Source of the DNA: an uncultured Roseovarius sp.
Lineage (GTDB): Bacteria; Pseudomonadota; Alphaproteobacteria; Rhodobacterales; Rhodobacteraceae
Assembly: GCF_913057115.1 (NCBI RefSeq)
Contig: NZ_CAJXNN010000009.1
Span: 29,444 to 93,443, forward strand
DNA length: 64,000 bases
Direction of reading: 5' to 3'
The stretch's first letter is position 1; the number at the start of each line of letters is the position of its first letter. The notes under the pieces were generated by a model, which saw nothing but the letters and a program-made list of their open reading frames with translations, made no database searches and was not told the DNA's origin. The translations under genes were made by a program, and so were the position numbers. Positions 1 through 8,100 of the stretch are shown here, in pieces.

Positions 1-211
1 CAGCAGGAGCAACAAAGCGCTGTGCGGTGAACAGGGCTGCGATGCCCATGGCGACCACGAAGAACAGGTGGTCAAAGCCAAGCACAGGGTGACCGACGCC
101 GGACATCACACCATGCATGAAGGTTTCCATCGGCTGACCAGCCAGCGGATGGTGCGCAAGCGCAGGAGTGGCAGCAATCGACGCGGCCGCGATAGCAAAG
201 AGTTTTTTCAT
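1..211 (-). CDS. hupE: HupE/UreJ family protein, probable cobalt importer (C-terminus cut by window edge)
   Basis: Only the first 70 codons lie in the window. They begin with a signal-peptide-like stretch (MKKLFAIAAASIAATPALA, then a short linker). A HupE/UreJ signature, GHPVLGFDHLFF, follows at about residues 39-50 and starts the first membrane helix. Members of this family are integral membrane proteins proposed to bring in nickel or cobalt. Here a cobalamin riboswitch lies upstream on the same strand, so cobalt supply for B12 synthesis is the natural reading. The start ATG is at 209-211. It is preceded by a strong GAAGGGG ribosome-binding site, which is itself one arm of a hairpin. The remaining helices cannot be judged. 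Confidence 0.85.
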   Translation of the reverse strand, partial: MKKLFAIAAASIAATPALAHHPLAGQPMETFMHGVMSGVGHPVLGFDHLFFVVAMGIAALFTAQRFVAPA

Positions 212-241
212 GTCTGTCCCCTTCGGGTCTTTTTGAAGGGG
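212..241 (-). promoter_or_regulatory. SD-sequestering hairpin in the hupE leader
   Basis: CCCCTTC (218-224 on the plus strand) pairs with GAAGGGG (235-241) across a 10-base loop. Read on the minus strand, the 3' arm is the ribosome-binding site GAAGGGG, 6 bases from the hupE ATG. This would serve as the translational expression platform of the upstream cobalamin riboswitch. The pairing is seen in the sequence; its switching role is inferred. Confidence 0.6.
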
Positions 242-334
242 GTCGCGCAGAGGCCCGTTGGCGCACATCGCCTGTCACGGTCCCTCAACGGCACACCCCG
301 TCCGTTGTTTCATGGGTCGGATGCAAGCACCCGT

Positions 335-515
335 TGCGTGGCCGGTCTCCTGGCTCGCGGGTCGCTGCGAATGCCTGCCTTCCCGGGACTGGCCCAGTGG
401 CATGATGGCATCCGCTCACCGCATACAGTCGCGGGGGCGGCTGACGCATAAGCTCCCGACATGGGTCCGCTGTCACGTCATTCCCTGTTTCATCCCCGGT
501 GCTTTGCACCTTCTT
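335..515 (-). promoter_or_regulatory. Cobalamin (B12) riboswitch upstream of hupE
   Basis: Read on the minus strand, the region carries the conserved cobalamin riboswitch landmarks in order. These are a GATGAAACAGGGAA-type 5' segment (about 485-500), CCCCCGCGACTGTATGCGG (about 419-437), the B12 box GCCACTGGG (393-401), CCCGGGAAGGC with its following helix (about 374-384), and a closing GACCCGCGAGCCAGGAGACC segment (about 345-364). Adenosylcobalamin binding would be expected to shut off hupE. The 5' boundary is approximate. About 120 bases separate the aptamer from the hupE start and contain the SD-sequestering hairpin. Confidence 0.92.
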
Positions 516-836
516 AGGGGAACCACACAAAGGCTTGTATGGCGCTCAGGCCCTTGGCCGTCAAGGCGGATTCCGACGCGATACGGTACAGGCGCGCCAT
601 ATTCGAGCCATGCATTCCAAAGCACAACTTTCCGAGAATCGGCAAAACCATCGGCAATCGCAACCTTTTGATCCTGATGCCGCCATAGGCAGCGATCCGC
701 CAAATAGCTCGGAAATTTGCGCATATCTTGTGGATAAGTCACCTCATAACGCCATATACAGGGGTTCTGCATTGACAGACCGCACAAGCGCCCGTCACAT
801 TTCATGCCAGACGGAATCATTGCGCCCGAGGTGCCC
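516..836. other. Intergenic region between hupE leader and smc
   Basis: About 320 bases separate the riboswitch from smc. I see no convincing coding frame, tRNA or repeat. It must hold the divergent promoters for hupE (minus) and smc (plus), but no clear -35/-10 pair stands out. The open frames crossing it have no recognisable product. Confidence 0.5.
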
Positions 837-3800
837 TTGCAGTTTTCCAAGCTCAGATTGACCGGCTTCAAAAGCTTCGTGGACCCCACCGACCTGTTCA
901 TCGCCGATGGGCTGACCGGGGTTGTGGGGCCGAACGGCTGTGGCAAGTCGAACCTTTTGGAAGCGCTGCGCTGGGTCATGGGGGAAAACCGGCCAACGGC
1001 GATGCGCGGCGGCGGCATGGAAGACGTGATCTTTGCCGGCGCGGCCTCGCGGCCCGCGCGCAACTTTGCCGAGGTGTCGATCCATATCGACAATTCCGAC
1101 CGGCTTGCGCCTTCGGGGTTCAACGACAGCGATCACCTTGAGATCGTCCGCCGCATCACCCGCGATGTCGGCAGCGCCTATAAGGTGAACGGCAAGGATG
1201 TACGCGCCCGCGACGTGCAGATGCTCTTTGCCGATGCCTCCACCGGCGCGCATTCCCCGGCGCTTGTCCGGCAGGGGCAGATCAGTGAGTTGATCAATGC
1301 CAAGCCCAAGGCGCGGCGGCGTATCCTTGAGGAAGCCGCCGGGATTTCGGGCCTTTATCAGCGCCGCCATGAGGCGGAGTTGAAGCTGAAGGGGGCCGAG
1401 CAGAACCTGGCCCGAGTCGATGACGTGATCGAACAACTGGCAGGCCAATTGGCGCAACTGGCCCGCCAGGCCAAACAGGCCGCGCGCTATCGCGCGATTG
1501 GCGAGGAGTTGCGGCAGGCCGAGGGGCTGTTGCTGTATCGGCGTTGGAAAGAGGCCGACGAGGCCCGCGCCCGGGCCGAAGAGGAACTGCGCGAGCGCAC
1601 CAGTGCCGCGTCACAGGCCGAAGCGGCGGCGCGCGAGGCCGTGAAGGCCCGTGCCAAGGCCGAAGAGGCCCTGCCCCCGCTGCGCGAGGAAGAGGCGATT
1701 GCGGCGGCGGTTCTCCAACGCCTTCAGGTGCAACGCGACACGCTGAACGACCAGGAGGAAAACGCCCGCGCCCGGATCGAGACCCTGCAAAGCCGCATTG
1801 AGCAGCTTACCCGCGACATGGAGCGCGAGTCGGGCCTGAACCGCGACGCGGGCGAAACCATCGAACGGCTGGAATGGGAGGCCCGCGAACTGGCCAAGGC
1901 GGGTGAAGGTCATGAGGAAAAGCTGGCAGAGGCGGCCGAAGCGGCGCGCGAGGCCGCCCAAGTCTTGCAGGATCGCGAAACCCAGCTTTCGGAACTGACC
2001 GAAGACGTGGCCCGCCTTGCCGCGCGTCACCAATCGGCGCAGCGTTTGCTCTCGGACAGCCGCAAGACCCTTGAGAAAAGCGAGGCCGAAGCGGTACGCG
2101 CCCGACAGGCCGCCGAAGCCGCGCAAAATGCTCTGGATCAGGCAGGGCGCGACCATGACGCGGCCAAGGCCGCCGAAAGTGCCGCCGTTGAGGCCGCGCA
2201 ATCCGCCGAAGAGGCCCTGAACAGGGCCGAAGAGGCGCGCTCGGACACCCAAGCGCGGGAAACCACCGCGCGCGCCGAACGGTCCGAGGCCGAGGGCGAG
2301 GTCAATGCGCTGTCTGCCGAGGTCACGGCCTTGGCCAAACTGGTGGACCGCGATACCGCCGAGGGCGGGCAAATCCTTGACCGGCTGCAAGTTGAGCAGG
2401 GCTTTGAAAAGGCGCTGGGCGCGGCGCTGGCCGATGATCTGCGCGCGCCCGAGGTCGAGGGCGATGGGCCGTCCGGCTGGATGGTGTTGCCCAGCTATCA
2501 AAGCGAGCAGACCCTGCCCGAAGGGGTGACCGCGCTTAATCAACACGTCTCGGTCCCCGAGGTGCTGTCGCGTCGCATGTCGCAAATCGGGCTTGTCGAC
2601 CCGGACGATGGCCCACGCCTGCAACCGCTTTTGAAACCCGGTCAGCGGCTTGTGACCCGTGAGGGGGACCTGTGGCGTTGGGATGGCTATCGCGCATGGG
2701 CCGAGGATGCGCCTTCGGCCGCCGCGCTGCGCTTGCAACAGCTCAACCGCTTGGAAGAGCTGAAGCAGGAATTGGCCCGCGCCACAGCCCGCGCCGAAGG
2801 GGCGGTGCAGGCGCATGACACCCTGCGCGCCAAGCTGGCAGAATTGACCGAAGCCGACCGCGCCGCGCGCGAGGCCCGCCGGGCGGCGGATGCCGAAATG
2901 AACCAAGCCAACCGCGCGCTCAGCCGCGCCGAGGCGGATCGCAATCTTGCGCAATCCAAACTGGAATCGATGAGCCTTGCCGTGACCCGTCACGAGGAGG
3001 AGGCGCTTGCCGCGCGCAAACAATTGTCCGAGGCCGAGTCGGGCCTGCAAGGCTTGGGCGATCTCGATGCCGCGCGCGCCGATGTCGAAGACGTCAAGAT
3101 GACGGTCGAGGCGGCGCGCATAACCATGATGGCCAAGCGGTCAGCCCATGACGAAACCCGCCGCGAGGGCGAGGCCCGCACCCGTCGGTCGCAGGAAGTC
3201 ACCAAGGAAATCAGCGGCTGGCGGCATCGCCTTGAGACCGCCGAGAAGCGCAGCGCCGAACTGGCCGAGCGCAAGGCGGCATCCGAGGCGGAACTGACCG
3301 AGGCCAGCGCCAAGCCCGAGGAAATCGCCGCCCGCCGGGATGAATTGGGCCTTGAGATCGACAAGGCCGAAGCGCGCCGCGCCGAAGCCGCCGATAAGCT
3401 GTCGGCCGGAGAAGCTGCCGCGCGCGAGGCGGTGGCCGCCGAACGCGATGCCGAGCGCACAGCGTCAGAGGCCCGCGAGGCGCGCGCCCGCTCAGAGGCG
3501 CGCAGCGATGCGGCCCGCGAGGCGCGCGATTATGCCGCCGAGCGGATCGTCGAGGAGCAAGACAGCACGCCGGAAAAACTGTTGGAGCAACTGGGCGCGG
3601 ACCCCGATAAAATGCCCTCTTCCGAGGCGATCGAAGCGGATGTGAACCGCCTCAAGCGCCAGCGCGATGCGCTTGGCGCGGTGAACCTGCGGGCCGAGGA
3701 AGACGCCCGCGAAGTCGAGGAAGAGCATGACGGCCTGCTCAAGGAAAAGCAGGACCTTGAGGAAGCCATCAAGACCCTGCGCAACGGGATTGCCAGCCTC

Positions 3801-4292
3801 AACCGCGAAGGGCGCGAACGGTTGCTGACGGCCTTTGAGCAGGTGAACAGCAATTTCTCGATGCTGTTTACGCATCTCTTTGGCGGGGGAGAGGCCAATC
3901 TGGTGATGGTCGAAAGCGACGACCCGCTGGATGCGGGGCTTGAGATCATGTGCCAGCCGCCGGGCAAGAAACTGGCCACCCTGTCGCTTTTGTCGGGGGG
4001 CGAACAGACGCTCACCGCCTTGGCGCTGATCTTTGCGGTGTTCCTGGCCAATCCCGCGCCGATCTGTGTGCTGGATGAGGTGGACGCGCCGTTGGACGAT
4101 GCCAACGTGGGCCGCTTCTGTGACCTGCTCGATGAGATGTGCCGCCGCACCGAAACCCGCTTCCTGATCATCACCCACCATGCGGTCACGATGAGCCGGA
4201 TGGACCGCTTGTTCGGGGTGACCATGGCCGAGCAAGGCGTGAGCCAATTGGTCTCGGTCGACCTCAAGAAAGCCGAGTCGATGGTGGCTTAG
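837..4292 (+). CDS. smc: Chromosome segregation protein SMC
   Basis: This is an SMC ATPase of the prokaryotic condensin, which compacts and segregates the chromosome with ScpA and ScpB. The N-terminal head has Walker A GPNGCGKSN near residue 30. Two long Ala/Glu/Arg-rich coiled-coil arms flank a hinge at roughly residues 510-620. The C-terminal head carries the signature LSGGEQ and the Walker B VLDEVDAPLDD. I placed the start at TTG 837, giving MQFSKLRLTGFKSF and 1151 residues, with GAGG 5 bases upstream. An in-frame ATG at 804 would add 11 residues. The gene appears monocistronic; scpAB are not in the window. Confidence 0.95.
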   Translation: MQFSKLRLTGFKSFVDPTDLFIADGLTGVVGPNGCGKSNLLEALRWVMGENRPTAMRGGGMEDVIFAGAASRPARNFAEVSIHIDNSDRLAPSGFNDSDHLEIVRRITRDVGSAYKVNGKDVRARDVQMLFADASTGAHSPALVRQGQISELINAKPKARRRILEEAAGISGLYQRRHEAELKLKGAEQNLARVDDVIEQLAGQLAQLARQAKQAARYRAIGEELRQAEGLLLYRRWKEADEARARAEEELRERTSAASQAEAAAREAVKARAKAEEALPPLREEEAIAAAVLQRLQVQRDTLNDQEENARARIETLQSRIEQLTRDMERESGLNRDAGETIERLEWEARELAKAGEGHEEKLAEAAEAAREAAQVLQDRETQLSELTEDVARLAARHQSAQRLLSDSRKTLEKSEAEAVRARQAAEAAQNALDQAGRDHDAAKAAESAAVEAAQSAEEALNRAEEARSDTQARETTARAERSEAEGEVNALSAEVTALAKLVDRDTAEGGQILDRLQVEQGFEKALGAALADDLRAPEVEGDGPSGWMVLPSYQSEQTLPEGVTALNQHVSVPEVLSRRMSQIGLVDPDDGPRLQPLLKPGQRLVTREGDLWRWDGYRAWAEDAPSAAALRLQQLNRLEELKQELARATARAEGAVQAHDTLRAKLAELTEADRAAREARRAADAEMNQANRALSRAEADRNLAQSKLESMSLAVTRHEEEALAARKQLSEAESGLQGLGDLDAARADVEDVKMTVEAARITMMAKRSAHDETRREGEARTRRSQEVTKEISGWRHRLETAEKRSAELAERKAASEAELTEASAKPEEIAARRDELGLEIDKAEARRAEAADKLSAGEAAAREAVAAERDAERTASEAREARARSEARSDAAREARDYAAERIVEEQDSTPEKLLEQLGADPDKMPSSEAIEADVNRLKRQRDALGAVNLRAEEDAREVEEEHDGLLKEKQDLEEAIKTLRNGIASLNREGRERLLTAFEQVNSNFSMLFTHLFGGGEANLVMVESDDPLDAGLEIMCQPPGKKLATLSLLSGGEQTLTALALIFAVFLANPAPICVLDEVDAPLDDANVGRFCDLLDEMCRRTETRFLIITHHAVTMSRMDRLFGVTMAEQGVSQLVSVDLKKAESMVA

Positions 4293-4348
4293 AAAAGCCG
4301 CCTTTTCCGAAAATTTTAAACTTCCTTTAAGCCGCTCCTCTCAGGATG

Positions 4349-4376
4349 CTTTCACTGCAATCCCTTGCAGTGAAAG
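4349..4376. repeat. Perfect inverted repeat, 12-bp arms, 4-base loop
   Basis: CTTTCACTGCAA (4349-4360) and TTGCAGTGAAAG (4365-4376) are exact reverse complements around TCCC. No T-run follows on either strand, so it is not an obvious intrinsic terminator. Confidence 0.85.
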
Positions 4377-4494
4377 CAGGTGAGGATACTGACAGAAAAA
4401 TCCTTTCGAAAGTGGATGGTGACTCTGGCAGCCGCAACGCTGCTGCTTGCTATCATCCGTCTTTGGATCGGGCGATAAGCCCATGACAAAGAAA

Positions 4495-4524
4495 GACCCT
4501 GCGGAGCTGCAACTCCGCAGGGTC
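4495..4524 (-). terminator. Strong hairpin, terminator-like on the minus strand
   Basis: GACCCTGCGGAG (4495-4506) pairs perfectly with CTCCGCAGGGTC (4513-4524) around a 6-base loop. On the minus strand the stem is followed by TTTCTTTG, a moderate T-tract, so a minus-strand transcript could end here. No minus-strand gene immediately upstream is known, which suggests an unannotated small RNA. Confidence 0.55.
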
Positions 4525-4734
4525 ACTGTTTTCAGGTGAAGACACTGAAAATCCTTTCGATACACCCAATATGATGGGCATCTATTACCAAAAAGTAAAG
4601 CGCACGGTGCTGGCATGGTTAACGCCGCCTGTCTCACAGCGGTCACATAGACGTGGGTTTCGTGCCCTTAACCTCGACAGACCGGGCAAGTCGGGCTAGC
4701 ACTTTGAGCAACACGGCTATCCAAGGTCTTTACC

Positions 4735-5340
4735 ATGATCGCACCCCGCGCCCTGCGCCTTCTATCGCTTCTGGCGTTCGGCCTTTTGGCGGCCTGCGCC
4801 CAAGCCCCCGGCCCGAATGGCCCGCCCCCCGGCACGCCGCAGGAGGTGGCGCAGCTGGCGCAGGCGATCCAAAACCTAGGCCCTGATGTCGACCCCGAGG
4901 AGGCGCAGCGCGCCGCTCAGGTCACCTACGCCTATACCCACCAATTGGCGCAGGAATACCAGATCACCGACCCGCCGCTGATCCACAACACCAAGGTGAA
5001 CCTTGGCACAAAACCGCGCGGGCTTTGCTGGCACTGGGCGCGGGATATCGAGTTGCGCCTGCGCAAGGAGAACTTCCAGACGCTCGACCTGCATCGCGCG
5101 GTGGCCAACCACAATAACATGCGGCTGGAGCATTCCACCGCCATCATCAGCAGCAAGGGGGCCGCCCTGCATGATGGGGTCATCCTTGACCCATGGCGCA
5201 AGGGGGGCGTGCTGTTCTGGTCACCGGTGCGCGAAGATAAACGCTACGACTGGTATTCACGTGATCAGGTGCTGGCCGAGAAACTGGGCCACGACCAAGC
5301 GGTGCGTTTTCTTACCTACGAGCCCGAAGCGCCGTCATAA
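4735..5340 (+). CDS. Lipoprotein with a Cys-His-Asp pattern, unknown function
   Basis: This is a 201-residue protein with a lipoprotein signal peptide. The lipobox is GLLAACAQ, with lipidated Cys near residue 21. A Pro-rich linker follows, then a conserved-looking globular part. Three segments stand out: GLCWHWARD (Cys about 101), EHSTAII (His about 129) and VILDPWR (Asp about 145). Cys, His and Asp in this order resemble papain/transglutaminase-like folds, so a periplasmic cysteine peptidase or amidase-like role is possible; this is inference only. It converges with the lytic transglycosylase gene, and the two reading frames meet end to end at 5335-5340. Confidence 0.8.
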   Translation: MIAPRALRLLSLLAFGLLAACAQAPGPNGPPPGTPQEVAQLAQAIQNLGPDVDPEEAQRAAQVTYAYTHQLAQEYQITDPPLIHNTKVNLGTKPRGLCWHWARDIELRLRKENFQTLDLHRAVANHNNMRLEHSTAIISSKGAALHDGVILDPWRKGGVLFWSPVREDKRYDWYSRDQVLAEKLGHDQAVRFLTYEPEAPS

Positions 5341-6504
5341 ACGGTTCAGTAGACCGGGCGTCGGCCAGGCATCGGCGGGCAGGCCCAGTTTTTGCTGTAT
5401 GTCCTGCACGGCGGCACGGGTGCCTGCGCCAAGGATGCCGTCGATATCACCCACGTCATAGCCACGCGCGGCCAGCTTGCGCTGTAGCTGCTTCATGCGC
5501 TCCCCCGAAAGGCCCGGCGCCGGATTGCCCGCGTCAAACACCGGCGCGCCTTCTAGACGGTTGGCGAAATAGGCGGCGGTGAGGACGTAAGTGAAACTCT
5601 GATTCCACTCGAAATAGACGTGGAAATTCGGATAGGCGAGGAAGGCCGGGCCGCCGCGCCCCTGTGGCACGATCAAGTTGGCGGGCAGTGATCCGGCGAT
5701 CTGCCCATGCCGGGGCCGCACCCCCATGGCCGCCCACTCCGAGGCGCGCTTGGTGGTGCGCAGGCCCGTCAGGGACCAGTCCATATCCGCAGGCACCGTC
5801 ACCTCCTGCAACCAGGGCTCGTTCGGGCGCCAGCCCAGCGAGCTCAGCATCTTGGCCCCCGACATCAGGGCATCGGGGGCCGAGGTTTTCAGGCTGACAT
5901 GCCCGTCACCATCGCCATCCACCCCGTTCTCGATAATATCCTCGGGCAGCATTTGCACCATGCCGATTTCCCCGGCCCAAGCGCCGGTGGTGCGGGCGGG
6001 GTCAAAATCGCCGTGGGTATAAAGCTCCAGCGCGGCAAAAACCTGCGGGCGGAACAATTCCGGGCGGCGGCAATCATGCGAAAGCGTCACCAGCGCGTTC
6101 AGCGTGTTGAAATCCCCCTGAAACGCGCCGTAGTCGGTCTCAAACGCCCAAAAGGCCAAAAGGACCCCACGGTCAATGCCATATGTCGCCTCGATCCGGT
6201 CAAAAACCGCGTCATGGCGCTGCGCCATCTGCTGCCCCTTGTTCAGGCGACCCGCACTGATCAAACGGCGGGCGAAATCCACGAAGGGCAGTTGAAAGAC
6301 CCCTTGCCGCCGGTCGGCCTTGATCACGGATGCATCACGGCGCGCGTTGGCAAAGAAGCGATCCACCGTGCCGCGATCAAAGCCGCGCGAGACCGCCTCG
6401 GACTTCAGGTCATTCACAAAGCCTTGGAAACTGCCGCCACAGGTCTGCGCCATGGCCCCACCAGCCAACATGATCAGACCCGCCGTCATCGACAAAAATC
6501 GCAT
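5335..6504 (-). CDS. Lytic murein transglycosylase, MltB-like, with C-terminal peptidoglycan-binding domain
   Basis: This 389-residue periplasmic enzyme cleaves the MurNAc-GlcNAc bond of peptidoglycan, releasing 1,6-anhydro products. A signal peptide (MRFLSMTAGLIMLAGGAMAQ) precedes an SLT_2/MltB catalytic domain. The catalytic Glu is in LLAFWAFETDYGAFQGD (about residue 120), and GEIGMVQMLPEDIIENGVDGDGDG-type segments follow (written here as two motifs, GEIGMVQMLP and DGDGDGH). A PG_binding_1 domain (MKQLQRKLAARGYDVG and DGILGAGTRAAVQ) closes the C-terminus. I chose ATG 6504 because it starts the signal peptide; an in-frame ATG at 6537 adds 11 charged residues. Its stop meets that of the convergent lipoprotein gene. 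Confidence 0.92.
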   Translation of the reverse strand: MRFLSMTAGLIMLAGGAMAQTCGGSFQGFVNDLKSEAVSRGFDRGTVDRFFANARRDASVIKADRRQGVFQLPFVDFARRLISAGRLNKGQQMAQRHDAVFDRIEATYGIDRGVLLAFWAFETDYGAFQGDFNTLNALVTLSHDCRRPELFRPQVFAALELYTHGDFDPARTTGAWAGEIGMVQMLPEDIIENGVDGDGDGHVSLKTSAPDALMSGAKMLSSLGWRPNEPWLQEVTVPADMDWSLTGLRTTKRASEWAAMGVRPRHGQIAGSLPANLIVPQGRGGPAFLAYPNFHVYFEWNQSFTYVLTAAYFANRLEGAPVFDAGNPAPGLSGERMKQLQRKLAARGYDVGDIDGILGAGTRAAVQDIQQKLGLPADAWPTPGLLNRL

Positions 6505-6600
6505 GGGATATCCCCGCTTTTGAAAAGTTTTGCCCACCTTAAAGCGTTTCTCGGGAAACCTAAATCACCGTTTTCACAACTGTGCCGGTTTGCCCTAACC

Positions 6601-6628
6601 CCTCACGAAACCTCACGAAATCCTCACG
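6601..6628. repeat. Tandem 10-bp direct repeat CCTCACGAAA
   Basis: CCTCACGAAA occurs at 6601-6610 and again at 6611-6620. A partial third copy, CCTCACG, follows at 6622-6628. It lies about 100 bases upstream of the exported-protein gene starting at 6725. The helical 10-bp period is typical of tandem response-regulator sites, but no regulator is identified. Confidence 0.6.
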
Positions 6629-6724
6629 CCATGGCTCTCACTTACGTGTTGAACATGTGTTTGGAAATTCGGCTTGGTCGGGCCCACCTCTTCAGTATCG
6701 CACTCGAAAAAAAGGAGTTCTGAA

Positions 6725-7105
6725 ATGACCAAATCCATCAACACCAAAACCCGCAATATCCTTGGCCTTGCCGTCGCCGCGACCCTTGGCGCCACTGCCC
6801 TGCCCGCAACCGCGATGGATGCCGGCAACCTGAAACGCAGTGTCCCAAATTGGATCAGCGTCGATACCTTCAACAGCATGAGCCAGAACGAACTCTACAA
6901 GGTCGATTTGGCCCAGGAACGCGGACAGCGCGTCGTGATCGAAGGCTATTCGCTGTCGCAAAGCCGTGAGGTGGTCGATGATGCGCTGGCAAATGACCAA
7001 GAGGTCAGCCGCGCCGCCAACACCACATTTGGCGACATGTCCATGACCTCAGTCGGCAAGGGGAAAGAGCACCCCGTCAGCACACGTGACGACGTGCGTC
7101 GCTGA
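6725..7105 (+). CDS. Small exported protein, unknown function
   Basis: This 126-residue protein has a clear Sec signal peptide (LGLAVAATLGATALPATAMDA; cleavage after about residue 31). The mature part of about 95 residues is polar and ends with VSTRDDVRR. I recognise no family; no cysteines or metal-binding motifs are visible. ATG 6725 was chosen because AAGGAG lies 9 bases upstream (6713-6718) and the signal peptide starts there. A rho-independent hairpin follows the stop, so it is probably a single-gene unit. Tandem CCTCACGAAA repeats sit upstream. Confidence 0.82.
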   Translation: MTKSINTKTRNILGLAVAATLGATALPATAMDAGNLKRSVPNWISVDTFNSMSQNELYKVDLAQERGQRVVIEGYSLSQSREVVDDALANDQEVSRAANTTFGDMSMTSVGKGKEHPVSTRDDVRR

Positions 7106-7129
7106 TAGTCTTTGGACAGATTCGGCATT

Positions 7130-7150
7130 GGGCACCCCCTGCGGGTGCCC
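7130..7150 (+). terminator. Rho-independent-like hairpin after the exported-protein gene
   Basis: GGGCACCC (7130-7137) pairs with GGGTGCCC (7143-7150) around a 5-base loop, 25 bases past the stop at 7105. ATTGTCATTTG follows, a weak T-tract. It also sits at the end of the convergent cobD gene. Confidence 0.65.
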
Positions 7151-7188
7151 ATTGTCATTTGCGCGCCGCCACCGCAATGACGCCAAGC

Positions 7189-8100
7189 TCAGCCAAGAAG
7201 ACCGGCGATCATGGCAAACCCCAAGGTCAGCCCCCAACTGCGCCACAGCGCATTGCAACTGTCCTCGACCTCCTGCGCTCCGATATCACGCCGCCCCATG
7301 GCATTGACGAAGGGAAAATCGCGCATCCGACCCTCATAGGCCCGCGGCCCGGACAGCGCCACGCCCAGCACCCGCGCCATCGCTGCCTCGGGCCAGCCCG
7401 CATTGGGGGACCGGTGCAGGCGCGCATCGGCACGCACCGCGCCAAAGCCCCGCCAGCGCCCATGGCTCAGCCAGATCAAACCGGCGGTCAGGCGCGCGGG
7501 GATCACGTTAAGCAGATCATCGAAGCGCGCCGCGGCCCAGCCGAACTCTTCATGCCGAGGCGTGCGGTAGCCGATCATCGAGTCGGCGGTATTGGTGATC
7601 TTGTAAAGCAATAGCCCCGGCAACCCGCCAATGAGGAACCAGAAGGCGGGCGCAATCACCCCGTCACTTTGGTTTTCCGCTGCCGATTCAATCGCGGCAC
7701 GGGCCACGGCGGGGCCATCCATCGCGGCGGTATCGCGGCCCACGATCATCGCGACGCTGCGCCGCGCCTCGCCGACCGAAAGGCGCAGGGCACGGGCCAC
7801 GGCGCGCACGTGGGTCACGAGGGAGTTTTGAGCCAACAGCACGGCCACCACGACCACCTCGACGACCGGGCCAAAGACCTCAAGCACCATACCAAGCAAC
7901 ACGGCGCCCGCGCCCATCGCCGCCATCGTGCAAACCCCTTTGACCCGCCGCGCCTCACCTGCGTTCAATCGCCGGTCAAACCAGCCCACGACGCGCCCCA
8001 TCAAAACGGCCGGATGCGGCACCCGATCCCAGATCGCGCGCGGCTCGCCCACAAGGGCATCCAGAATCATGGCGATGGCAAGGACAAGGGCGGTGCTCAT
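7189..8100 (-). CDS. cobD: Adenosylcobinamide-phosphate synthase CobD/CbiB
   Basis: This 303-residue integral membrane enzyme attaches the aminopropanol (phosphate) arm to adenosylcobyric acid late in cobalamin synthesis. Family landmarks seen: DALVGEPRAIWDRVPHPAVLMGR near the N-terminus (as LVGEP and HPAVLMG), ARAAIESAAENQSDGV with its following PAFW around residues 145-165, and YKITNTADSMIGYRT near 185. Several hydrophobic helices surround these. The start is ATG 8100, giving MSTALVLAIAMILDAL; the longer open frame has no family match. It overlaps the cobC stop by 4 bases, so the two are co-translated. The gene is called cobD in the aerobic pathway and cbiB in Salmonella. Confidence 0.95.
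   Translation of the reverse strand: MSTALVLAIAMILDALVGEPRAIWDRVPHPAVLMGRVVGWFDRRLNAGEARRVKGVCTMAAMGAGAVLLGMVLEVFGPVVEVVVVAVLLAQNSLVTHVRAVARALRLSVGEARRSVAMIVGRDTAAMDGPAVARAAIESAAENQSDGVIAPAFWFLIGGLPGLLLYKITNTADSMIGYRTPRHEEFGWAAARFDDLLNVIPARLTAGLIWLSHGRWRGFGAVRADARLHRSPNAGWPEAAMARVLGVALSGPRAYEGRMRDFPFVNAMGRRDIGAQEVEDSCNALWRSWGLTLGFAMIAGLLG

Larger units (their letters stand above)
4293..4734. other. Intergenic element with two perfect hairpins and a direct repeat
   Basis: There is no supported protein gene in this 442-base gap. It holds two perfect 12-bp-stem hairpins (4349-4376 and 4495-4524). Each is followed by a related 28-33-base segment (4377-4409 and 4533-4560) sharing CAGGTGA, ACTGA and AATCCTTTCGA. 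The layout could be a pair of small-RNA genes or a small dispersed element. I do not recognise it. It is AT-richer than the flanking genes. Confidence 0.5.

Noticed and set aside
4483..4539. An 18-codon frame spanning the hairpin at 4495
   Set aside because: No convincing ribosome-binding site; the sequence is better explained by the hairpin itself.
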